From contig NZ_LIVV01000006.1 in assembly GCF_001905825.1 (NCBI RefSeq), forward strand, positions 248,001 to 312,000: a DNA stretch of 64,000 bases, given 5' to 3'. The stretch is from Streptomyces sp. CB02009. GTDB taxonomy: Bacteria; Actinomycetota; Actinomycetes; Streptomycetales; Streptomycetaceae. A program made the position numbers and the translations under genes. Below are positions 1 to 6,745 of the stretch, piece by piece. The number at the start of each line of letters is the position of its first letter. Position 1 is the first letter of the stretch. The notes under the pieces were generated by a model that searched no databases, was not told where the DNA came from, and saw only the letters and a list, made by a program, of their open reading frames with translations.

Positions 1-2
1 TC

Positions 3-905
3 GAGGATCCATCGCACCGTCATTACACGACCGTATTCAAGGCGGCCTCGGACGCCGGTATCCGACTTTTCGTAACGGATGGCATCATTGAGGAAGTGGA
101 GCGCCATCTAAATCGATGCCTCCAGTTTAGTCGCACTGAAGTGCGGCAATGGAACGGCTCCGTTCCGTTCCTGTATGCGGCGCACACGCTCAGCGGCCGC
201 GCTCGATCTAGTTTTGTCGAGTGGCTAGAGAATTTTCGCGGCGCGGCCCGCCCGGTGGAGGATGTGCGCATCTATTTGGAAGAGGACCTTTCTATCCACA
301 GAAAGAACCTCAAGGAGGAGGCGGAATCAGCAAGCATCGATTTGAGGGCGGCTGTCCAAGAGGTTTGGAATGAAGCCCATGAGAAGCGGCGCAATCCGAG
401 AGATTCTGACATCGATCCCGCTGTGACGCAGCGACTCGTAGCGCACGATGTAGAAACGACTGTCGGCATCATAGAGATGCGAAGTCGAAGCGCAGCTTCT
501 CCAATGGGCCACAAGCACTGGCTAGTCACTCTCGACAAGGTGGCTTTTCGCCTTAAGTGGGAACTATCCCAAAGGCTTCACGAGGCGCCGTCATCACCCG
601 TTCTCAGTCCAGACTTCCTGTCTCAATTCCTGAGGCTAGGCCCGATGCGCACCGCGGTCGAGACGGAGCAGCGTATTAACCTGCCGCTACTTGTCGACGT
701 CTCGAAATACGATTACCTGCCTAAGAGCCTTGTGGAGCTGGCAGACAGCCTGCGAGATCAACTGGCTGGAAGGAATGAGCGCCTCATTCGGCGAGGAATT
801 AGAGACTCCCTTGACAAGATGCGTACAGAGGAGGGAGTTGAAGCCGCAGGCGGCTTGAAGGCAGCCGAAGAGAGAATTATGAAGCTGCTTCAGCGTGAAC
901 CATAG
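3..905 (+). CDS. PIN-like domain protein, 5'-truncated by window edge
   Basis: The frame is open from base 3 with no stop, so the gene begins before the window; 300 residues are visible. An in-frame GTG at 96 is internal to a conserved-looking segment and is not a convincing start. Seen: a segment LFVTDGIIEEVERHL near the left edge and, about 120 residues later, HDVETTVGIIE followed by HWLVTLD. A hydrophobic strand, acidic residues and a late VT-x-D match the pattern of PIN-fold nucleases, including large stand-alone ones. The first catalytic Asp would lie before the window. The middle (about residues 60-140) is charged and helical. Base composition is clearly lower in G+C and codon use less biased than in the genes beyond 3.4 kb, suggesting acquired DNA. 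A toxin or defence RNase role is inference; fold confidence is moderate. Confidence 0.55.
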   Translation, partial: EDPSHRHYTTVFKAASDAGIRLFVTDGIIEEVERHLNRCLQFSRTEVRQWNGSVPFLYAAHTLSGRARSSFVEWLENFRGAARPVEDVRIYLEEDLSIHRKNLKEEAESASIDLRAAVQEVWNEAHEKRRNPRDSDIDPAVTQRLVAHDVETTVGIIEMRSRSAASPMGHKHWLVTLDKVAFRLKWELSQRLHEAPSSPVLSPDFLSQFLRLGPMRTAVETEQRINLPLLVDVSKYDYLPKSLVELADSLRDQLAGRNERLIRRGIRDSLDKMRTEEGVEAAGGLKAAEERIMKLLQREP

Positions 906-1497
906 TCCATTCGAATCTAGTTAGGCCGGTGGAGCGGGGTTTTCCCGTGGCCTGCCCGGGATAGGGTCGAGCATGCCCAGGGAACTCCTACCCTTGTTGC
1001 CAACTCGGTCAGGATTTGGACCTGGCCATTGGATCGAGTGGCTTCCTGGTCTTGCTCGACGCGGGTCCCCATACAGCGAGCCATTCTGCTCGCCCACCAC
1101 CTCCCAGTCCCGTCCCGTCCGCCGTCGACCCACACGCTTGTGGAGCAGGCCCGGTGCCTTGTCTGCTCGGCTCTGCCTGGGTCGACGGCAGACGGGATGG
1201 AAAGTCCCCACCTCAACAGCCCACGGGCCGGCACTCGCCCACGGAGCCCCCTCCATCCCGGAGTTTGAGCGCCCCCGCCGGAGGCAGCGTTTTAAGCCGC
1301 ACTCATGTACCGCCTCGGCCGCATCATGGTTCGTCACCCATCAGCCCAAGCTGTCAGGCGTGCGGACGGCGGCCGGGCTGGAGCGGGGCGGAGATAGGAG
1401 CGCAGGCCCGGGCGACGGGCCGTGCGCGCCGCGCCGTGCGCGGCGGGTGCCTTGATGAGGTAGAGAAACCTGTAACAGCTCCCTTGTGTCCCCTGCG
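906..1497. other. Gene-free stretch with nested inverted repeats
   Basis: No reading frame on either strand here looks like a real protein: the open frames are Arg/Pro-rich without recognisable motifs or convincing ribosome binding sites. The region contains several inverted repeats (1114-1132 with 1178-1196; 1193-1201 with 1252-1260). I see no tRNA and no promoter I would defend. Confidence 0.5.
1114..1196. repeat. Long imperfect inverted repeat, 19-nt arms
   Basis: The arms at 1114-1132 and 1178-1196 are complementary over 19 nt with one mismatch. Inside the 45-nt loop, GAGCAG and CTGCTC can pair again, giving a long compound hairpin. The outer end runs straight into a second pair (CGGGATGGA at 1193-1201 with TCCATCCCG at 1252-1260). 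It could be a terminator, the end of a vanished mobile element, or a structured RNA; the sequence alone does not decide. Confidence 0.5.
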
Positions 1498-2150
1498 CTA
1501 CTCGGTGGTGAGTGCGTCGGTGATGGCCTGCATGTCCTCGGTGATGACGTCTGCCTGGGTCTCGGTGAACTGGTCCACCTTGTGGGCCTTGTTGGCGTAG
1601 CCGATGACCGTCGCGCCTGATGCGTGTGTGCGAGTCGCCGATCAGGGTGTAGCTCGCGACTTCGATGTGCACCTGCTCGGCTGCCGTGATGAGTGGGAAG
1701 GGGTTCGGCTGCTCGGAGGGGTGACCCACGATCTTCGTGACGTTACTCCTCCAGGCCGTGGAGCTCTAGGAAGACCCGTACGCATTCTGTGGAGTTGTTG
1801 CTCACCATGGCTATGCCTCGACCGGCCGCGTGCGCTGCCGGGAGTGCGGCGGCCGTTCCTGGGGTTTGCTGGGCTGCCTCGGCAACGGCTCGGATCTCAG
1901 CGGTGGTGAGACCTGCTCGATCTTTTGGCCCAGTTCGGTGTCGGCCTCGTGCGCGACGCGCAGGACCTCGATGGAGTCGTCTGTCTGGGAAGCCTTCGTG
2001 CCCGCGGCTTCGTCCTGAGTAGCGTGGAGGTCCTGCTGACCCGCTACGCGAAGTGCCTCGACGGATGCCAGGATGTCGCCAACCGGCGTATTGAGGATCT
2101 TCTTCGCGAGTACGAGTGTGGCACCGTGCACCACCCCATTGAGGCTCCGG
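1498..2150 (-). pseudogene. HAD-superfamily hydrolase, degraded by frameshifts
   Basis: Reading the minus strand in three frames in turn reconstructs most of a HAD phosphatase. Segment 1 (about 2134-1912) contains DDSIEVLRVAHEADTELGQK. Segment 2 (about 1910-1743) contains LTTAEIRAVAEA and the HAD motif II region GRGIAMVSNNSTECVRVFLE. Segment 3 (about 1742-1622) contains IVGHPSEQPNPFPLITAAEQ and the motif III/IV start LIGDSHT. Segment 4 (about 1620-1498) contains ATVIGYANKAHKVDQFTETQ and the natural C-terminus. Frame changes lie near 1910, 1742 and 1621. About eight residues normally found between LIGDS and ATVIGYAN are missing, as is the N-terminal nucleophile motif DxD. The gene is therefore dead, although segments 1-4 still keep recognisable protein sequence, so decay looks recent. 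Confidence 0.75.
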
Positions 2151-2230
2151 GCATCTTGTCCGGGGCCTCACTCGTTTTCAGCCCTACCCGCTGCGATGCT
2201 GCGAGCTGGGAGCGGACGAGGGGGGGGCTC

Positions 2231-3088
2231 GTGGAGCTGAAGGTCACGCGCTGGAAGCGGTACGGACATGATCGCCTGTACGCGAATCTGCCCGATGGCA
2301 CCGAGGTCGGTTGGGCGGACGTGACGACGGGAGACGTCACCGTTCTCGTTGCCGAGTATCGCGATGACGTGATTGCCGTGCTGACGCGCCACTTACGGGA
2401 GATCTCCGCACCGGTCTCGCCACAGGAGCTGGCATCGAGGGTTGAAGCCCGTCCAGTGCTGCCGCCTCTGATGCCGGCCGACGACCTGTCCGCCAACCGC
2501 CCCGGTGAAGCCATTCGTCACCTGCTCGACAAGTCCGGCCCGGGTCTCCTGGAACGCGTCGTCTCACGGCTCCTGCGGCGCCCCAGCAAGTGGGACTCGT
2601 GGCGGAAAGGACTGGCGGGGGAGAAGCGTGTGGGAGGCGAGCTGAATCGCTTGGAGCGGCACGGCTGGCGAGTCCTGCACTCGATTCCCCTGAGTGAGCG
2701 CGTGGACGTCGATCACTTGCTGATCGGTCCTGGAGGCGTGTTCAGCATCAACACGAAGCACCACCACGACAAGGCCGTATGGGTCGGCGACGATGCGGTG
2801 AAGGTCAATCACGGCAAGCCGGCGCCCTACGTCCGCAAGAGTCGAGCCGAAGCCAAGCGTGTGGTCCGGGTGCTGGAGCAGTACTGCGGTTTCCCTGTAC
2901 CGGTTGAACCAGTCCTCGTCTTTGTTGGCGTCACCGATCTCAAGGTGGTCGCCACGCAGCTCAGCGTTCGGGTGTACCAGGAGCGCCAAGTAGCGGCTCT
3001 GGCGCCGCTCTCGGGGGTGCTGACGGCCGAGCAGGTAGAGCAGATCTACAGCGTTGCTCGCCATCGCCAGGCGTGGAGCAAGGCTTGA
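2231..3088 (+). CDS. NERD (nuclease-related) domain protein
   Basis: The protein has 285 residues from the GTG at 2231, which follows a strong purine run (GAGGGGGGG). The frame is open further left, but that part is antisense to the HAD pseudogene and unlike any protein. The N-terminal third (VTRWKRYGHDRLYANLPDGT, then VGWADV and VLVAEYRDDVI) is a module often placed before NERD in actinobacteria. The NERD domain spans about residues 130-240: G-x-x-GE near 135, then DVDHLLIGPGGVFSINTK, whose Asp, Gly and Lys correspond to the restriction-endonuclease-like core. No helicase or kinase domain is attached. NERD is proposed to be a DNA nuclease fold; a role in DNA processing or defence is inferred only. 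Confidence 0.8.
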   Translation: MELKVTRWKRYGHDRLYANLPDGTEVGWADVTTGDVTVLVAEYRDDVIAVLTRHLREISAPVSPQELASRVEARPVLPPLMPADDLSANRPGEAIRHLLDKSGPGLLERVVSRLLRRPSKWDSWRKGLAGEKRVGGELNRLERHGWRVLHSIPLSERVDVDHLLIGPGGVFSINTKHHHDKAVWVGDDAVKVNHGKPAPYVRKSRAEAKRVVRVLEQYCGFPVPVEPVLVFVGVTDLKVVATQLSVRVYQERQVAALAPLSGVLTAEQVEQIYSVARHRQAWSKA

Positions 3089-3259
3089 GCCGTGCTTCCG
3101 TGGGCGTTGGACGTGTCCGGGAGCACCCCGGCAGGCTTGGCGGCCCGGCCGGCTAGTCGGGCACTTCACCTGCGGCGACGCCCCAAGATCCCGTCCACGC
3201 CTCGTCCACAGACCCCGACATACGGCGGCTCAGGGCGGCATACACCTGCACATACAACA

Positions 3260-3297
3260 AGACCCCGTTCTCAGCGTTTCCGCTGATCACGGGGTCT
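3260..3297 (-). terminator. Terminator of tRNA-Arg
   Basis: A near-perfect hairpin: AGACCCCGT and TCAGCG on one side pair with CGCTGA and ACGGGGTCT on the other across a TTTC loop. It lies 20 nt past the 3' end of the minus-strand tRNA. A second 8-bp hairpin (GGCACTTC/GAAGTGCC, 3302-3321) overlaps the tRNA 3' end. Confidence 0.75.
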
Positions 3298-3317
3298 GTG
3301 TGGCACTTCCTGCGAAG

Positions 3318-3389
3318 TGCCCCCGGCAGGATTCGAACCTGCGCACACGGCTCCGGAGGCCGTTGCTCTATCCCCTGAGCTACGGGGGC
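3318..3389 (-). tRNA. tRNA-Arg (anticodon CCG)
   Basis: The minus strand folds into a canonical 72-nt cloverleaf: acceptor GCCCCCG/CGGGGGC with discriminator A at 3318, D arm GCTC...GAGC, anticodon stem ACGGC/GCCGT with loop CTCCGGA (anticodon CCG, reading CGG), a 4-nt variable loop, and T arm GCAGG-TTCGAAT-CCTGC. The 3' CCA is not encoded and must be added after transcription. CGG is a heavily used Arg codon in this GC-rich genome. Confidence 0.95.
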
Positions 3390-3536
3390 GTCCGCCGCGT
3401 TCGGCGGCGACGGGTAGAACCCTACCAGCTCCGCGGGAGTGGCTGTGAACAGGTATTTCCGGGGTGTCACCAGGGGCTGGGTCCCCCGCACGGGTCAGAA
3501 GTGGGCAAAACCCGGACGCGGCCGTTCGGGGCGGCC

Positions 3537-3542
3537 TACTCT
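3537..3542 (+). promoter_or_regulatory. Putative -10 box of a leaderless promoter (response regulator)
   Basis: TACTCT fits the actinobacterial -10 pattern TAnnnT and ends 7 nt before the GTG at 3550, so transcription would start at or next to the start codon. No ribosome binding site precedes that GTG. The -35 region is weak. Confidence 0.4.
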
Positions 3543-3549
3543 CGTTCGT

Positions 3550-4032
3550 GTGTCAGGCGTGTCCGGTCGGGTGCTCGTTGTCGACGACAACAAGGTGATC
3601 CGGCAGTTGATCAGGGTCAATCTCGAACTCGAGGGGTTCGAGGTCGTGACCGCGGCCGATGGTGCCGAGTGTCTGGATGTCGTACATCGGGTCTGCCCTG
3701 ATGTCGTCACCCTGGACGTCGTCATGCCCCGCTTGGACGGGATCAAGACGGCCGAGCGGCTGCGGGCCGATCCCCGGACCAGACACCTCCCCGTCGCGAT
3801 CATCAGTGCCTGCGGCGAGCACGAGGTGTCCAGCGGGGTCGCCTCCGGCGTCGACGCCTTCCTCGCCAAGCCCTTCGAGCCCGCCGAGCTCGTCCGCGTC
3901 GTCCGTCAGCTGATGCACCGCGAGCGGCGCGAGCGTCCCGAGGGGGCCGGGCCCGACGGGGGAGAGGACCCGGCCGCAGTCGACGGCTGCCCGGATTCCC
4001 GACGCGCCGGAAGCACCCACCGCCCCCACTGA
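3550..4032 (+). CDS. Single-domain response regulator
   Basis: A CheY-like receiver of 160 residues. The GTG at 3550 gives MSGVSGRVLVVDDN; the open frame further upstream (from 3439) is Arg-rich and unlike the family. Receiver residues are all present: acidic pair in VVDDN (about residues 10-12), phospho-acceptor Asp in VVTLDVVMPRLDG (about 55), Thr/Ser-type switch in VAIISA, and Lys in FLAKPF. There is no output domain; the last ~40 residues are polar and disordered. It probably acts by protein contact or as a phosphate carrier. No kinase gene is adjacent. It sits between tRNA-Arg and nrtL, as in other Streptomyces. Confidence 0.88.
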   Translation: MSGVSGRVLVVDDNKVIRQLIRVNLELEGFEVVTAADGAECLDVVHRVCPDVVTLDVVMPRLDGIKTAERLRADPRTRHLPVAIISACGEHEVSSGVASGVDAFLAKPFEPAELVRVVRQLMHRERRERPEGAGPDGGEDPAAVDGCPDSRRAGSTHRPH

Positions 4033-4121
4033 GCACGCTCGGCCGTTCGGCCACCCCGCCCGTCCCCGTCCCGGGTGACCGCATGGCGAAACCGGTTCGC
4101 GTTCCGCCCCCCCTCCTCCCC

Positions 4122-4127
4122 TACGCT
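4122..4127 (+). promoter_or_regulatory. Putative -10 box of a leaderless promoter (nrtL)
   Basis: TACGCT (TAnnnT) ends 6 nt before the GTG at 4134, and there is no purine-rich ribosome binding site in between (the interval is T/C-rich). This spacing is typical of leaderless streptomycete mRNAs beginning with GTG. Confidence 0.45.
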
Positions 4128-4133
4128 TGTCCC

Positions 4134-5198
4134 GTGACCCCCGCGGACCTCTCCCTCACCGTGCTGCACGCCGTGCGCCGTGCGGTCGACGACGGTGCGC
4201 TGCGGGTCGACGTACCCCCGACGGTCAAGGTCGAGCGGGCTCGGCCCGGTGGCGTCGGCGAGTACGCGAGCAACGTCGCCCTCACCCTCGCCCGGTCCGC
4301 CGGACGCACCGCCCTCGACATCGCCGGGATCCTGGAAGAGCGCCTCCGTGACACCCCCGGGCTGCAGGCCGTCGACGTCACCGGGCCCGGCTTCCTCAAC
4401 TTCACCCTTCGGCCCGACGCCGGCGGCGAGCTCGTACGGGCCGTCCGCGAGGCCGGGGACGCGTACGGGAGCGGCACCGCGCTCGCCGGGGTCACCGTCC
4501 GCTTCGCCGACCTGACAGAGTCGCGCGCGCTGCTCGTCACCGAGACCGTCGTCCGACTCCTCCGCAGCCAGGGCGCCGACGCCGGGTTCGGCCAGGACCA
4601 GCCCGCACAGGACCAGCCCGCCCTGGACGAGCCCACCCATGCGCCGCCCCGCGCTGAGACCCGGGCGGAAACCCACACCCCCGCCCCCGACGCCACCCCC
4701 CAGCGGATCCACGTCCACCCCGGCCCCTACGAGCCCCGTTCCCTCGGTGTCGACGCCGCCCGTTGGGCGCTTCTCCGGGCCGCGCCCCAGGACCGGCCCC
4801 TCGACGGGCCTCCCCTTCTCGTCCAGCACGAGCGCAACCCCCTCTTCCGCGTGCGGTACGCCCACTCCCGCGTCCGGCGGCTGCTCGACAACGCCGCTCA
4901 GCTCGGCTTCGGGCCCGCCTACGAGATCCCCGTCCACGCACCCGAACTTCTCGGCGTCCTCGGCGACCACCCCGTCGTCCTCCTCACCGCCGCCCGCCAC
5001 CGCGCCCCCGACCGGGTCGCCCGGCATCTGGAAGCCACCGCCGACGCGCTGCTCGCGTTCCAGCACACCGTTCTGCCGCTCGGCGACGAGAAACCCTCGG
5101 CCGCCCATCGCTCCCGGCTCGCGCTCGCCGAAGCCGCCGGGACGGTGCTCGCCGGTGGCCTCTCCGTGCTCGGCATCAGCGCACCCGAACGGATTTGA
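4134..5198 (+). CDS. nrtL: ArgRS-related anticodon-binding protein NrtL (no catalytic domain)
   Basis: 354 residues. The N-terminal part (about 1-110) resembles the ArgRS additional domain: LTVLHAVRRAVDDG, then VKVERARPGGVGEYASNVALTLAR and VTGPGFLNFTL. The Rossmann catalytic core with HIGH and KMSKS signatures is absent, replaced by a short linker rich in Q, P, E and T (about 150-200). The C-terminal half is a DALR-type anticodon-binding domain: VQHERNPLFRVRYAHSRVRRLL, then LEATADALLAFQ, ending with a Leu/Ala helix and ISAPERI. Full ArgRS is about 580-590 residues, so this cannot aminoacylate. The family is annotated NrtL in streptomycetes; its function is unknown. It lies 745 bp from tRNA-Arg(CCG) and 12 bp before lysA. 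A role in tRNA-Arg binding or sensing is inferred. Confidence 0.85.
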   Translation: MTPADLSLTVLHAVRRAVDDGALRVDVPPTVKVERARPGGVGEYASNVALTLARSAGRTALDIAGILEERLRDTPGLQAVDVTGPGFLNFTLRPDAGGELVRAVREAGDAYGSGTALAGVTVRFADLTESRALLVTETVVRLLRSQGADAGFGQDQPAQDQPALDEPTHAPPRAETRAETHTPAPDATPQRIHVHPGPYEPRSLGVDAARWALLRAAPQDRPLDGPPLLVQHERNPLFRVRYAHSRVRRLLDNAAQLGFGPAYEIPVHAPELLGVLGDHPVVLLTAARHRAPDRVARHLEATADALLAFQHTVLPLGDEKPSAAHRSRLALAEAAGTVLAGGLSVLGISAPERI

Positions 5199-5210
5199 AA
5201 GAGTTCAGAC

Positions 5211-6602
5211 ATGAGTCGTTCCGCCCATCCCGCAGGCCCTCGCCACGCCGACGTCCTTCCCGAGGGGCACTACACCGCGCCCCCCGCCGACCTCAACGTC
5301 CTCGACCCCAAGGTGTGGTCCCGGACCGTCGAGCGGGACGAGCGCGGTGTCGCCACCGTCGGCGGGCTGAGCGTCACCGACCTCGCCGAGGAGTTCGGGA
5401 CCCCCGCCTACTTCCTCGACGAGAGCGACTTCCGCGCCCGCTGCCGCGCCTGGGCCGAGGCCTTCGGCAAGGACGCCGACGTCTTCTACGCCGGGAAGGC
5501 CTTCCTCTCCCGGGCTGTCGTGCGATGGCTCCAGGAGGAGGGGCTGAACCTCGACGTGTGCTCCGGCGGTGAGCTCACCACCGCCCTCTCCGCCGGGATG
5601 CCCGCCGAGCGCATCGCGTTCCACGGCAACAACAAGAGCGAGAGCGAGATCCGCACGGCCGTCGAGGCGGGCGTGGGCCGGATCGTGCTCGACTCCTTCC
5701 AGGAGATCGTGCGCGTCGCGCACATCGCGCAGTCCCTCGGGAAGCGCCAGCGCGTGCAGATCCGCGTGACCGTCGGCGTCGAGGCCCACACCCACGAGTT
5801 CATCGCCACCGCGCACGAGGACCAGAAGTTCGGCATCGCGCTCGCCGGCGGGCAGGCCGCAGAGGCCGTGCGCCGCGCGCTGAAGCTGGACGGGCTCGAG
5901 CTCATCGGCATCCACTCGCACATCGGCTCGCAGATCTTCGACATGGCCGGCTTCGAGGTCTCCGCGCGGCGGGTCGTCCAGCTGCTCGCCGAGGTGCGGG
6001 ACGAGCACGGTGTCGAGCTGCCCGAGATCGACCTCGGCGGCGGCCTCGGCATCGCGTACACCAGCGAGGACGACCCGCGCGAGCCGCACGAGATCGCCAA
6101 GGCCCTGAACGAGATCGTGGCGCGGGAGTGCGAGGCCGCGGGGCTCCGTACGCCCCGGATCTCCGTCGAGCCCGGCCGCGCCATCGTCGGGCCCACCGCC
6201 TTCACGCTGTACGAGGTCGGCACCGTCAAGCCGCTCGAAGGGCTGCGGACGTACGTGAGCGTCGACGGCGGCATGTCGGACAACATCCGCACCGCGCTGT
6301 ACGACGCCGAGTACAGCGTCAGCCTCGTCTCGCGGACCAGCGACGCCGCGCCCATGCTCACCCGGGTCGTCGGCAAGCACTGCGAGAGCGGCGACATCGT
6401 CGTACGGGACGCCTTCCTGCCCTCGGACCTGGCGCCCGGCGACCTCATCGCCGTGCCGGCCACCGGCGCGTACTGCCGCTCCATGGCCAGCAACTACAAC
6501 CACGCGCTCCGGCCGCCCGTCGTCGCCGTCCGGGACGGCGAGGCGCGGGTCATCGTGCGGCGCGAGACGGAGGAAGATCTCCTGCGTCTCGACGTCGGAT
6601 GA
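5211..6602 (+). CDS. lysA: Diaminopimelate decarboxylase
   Basis: 463 residues. LysA decarboxylates meso-diaminopimelate to L-lysine, the last step of lysine synthesis, with PLP. Seen: PLP-lysine motif VFYAGKAFLS (about residue 94), substrate-barrel motif GIHSHIGSQIF, glycine-rich phosphate loop DLGGGLGIAY, EPGRAIVG, and the C-terminal dimer motif GAYCRSMASNYN with its catalytic-type Cys and Tyr. The ATG at 5211 follows AAAGAG 12 nt after the nrtL stop, so the two genes are probably cotranscribed. Length and motifs are normal for actinobacteria. The following gene, hom, lies on the competing aspartate-semialdehyde branch, which leads to Thr and Met. Confidence 0.97.
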   Translation: MSRSAHPAGPRHADVLPEGHYTAPPADLNVLDPKVWSRTVERDERGVATVGGLSVTDLAEEFGTPAYFLDESDFRARCRAWAEAFGKDADVFYAGKAFLSRAVVRWLQEEGLNLDVCSGGELTTALSAGMPAERIAFHGNNKSESEIRTAVEAGVGRIVLDSFQEIVRVAHIAQSLGKRQRVQIRVTVGVEAHTHEFIATAHEDQKFGIALAGGQAAEAVRRALKLDGLELIGIHSHIGSQIFDMAGFEVSARRVVQLLAEVRDEHGVELPEIDLGGGLGIAYTSEDDPREPHEIAKALNEIVARECEAAGLRTPRISVEPGRAIVGPTAFTLYEVGTVKPLEGLRTYVSVDGGMSDNIRTALYDAEYSVSLVSRTSDAAPMLTRVVGKHCESGDIVVRDAFLPSDLAPGDLIAVPATGAYCRSMASNYNHALRPPVVAVRDGEARVIVRRETEEDLLRLDVG

Positions 6603-6638
6603 TGAAATAGTCGAGTGATGAAATAGATGTCTCAGGAT

Positions 6639-6667
6639 CCGGACGAGGGGCGGAAACCCCCGTCCGG
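6639..6667 (+). terminator. Hairpin between lysA and hom
   Basis: CCGGACG-A-GGGG pairs with CCCC-CGTCCGG across CGGAAA, an 11-bp stem with one bulge and no T-tract, 37 nt after the lysA stop. Just before it, the 10-mer GATGAAATAG occurs twice (6601 and 6618). Confidence 0.55.
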
Positions 6668-6745
6668 TGAGTGAGACTGGTTCCACCGTCGAGAACCCCA
6701 GAGACTCGAACGTAGAGATACGAAGTAGGACGAGAAAGAGGTCGG

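Noticed and set aside
1925..2230. An N-terminal extension of the NERD protein
   Set aside because: This part is antisense to the HAD pseudogene and unlike NERD proteins. The GTG at 2231 has a strong ribosome binding site and a family-like beginning.
3260..3389. An integration (att) site for a mobile element in tRNA-Arg
   Set aside because: No integrase, excisionase or second copy of the tRNA 3' end is visible in the window. The duplicated-looking bases are explained by hairpins.
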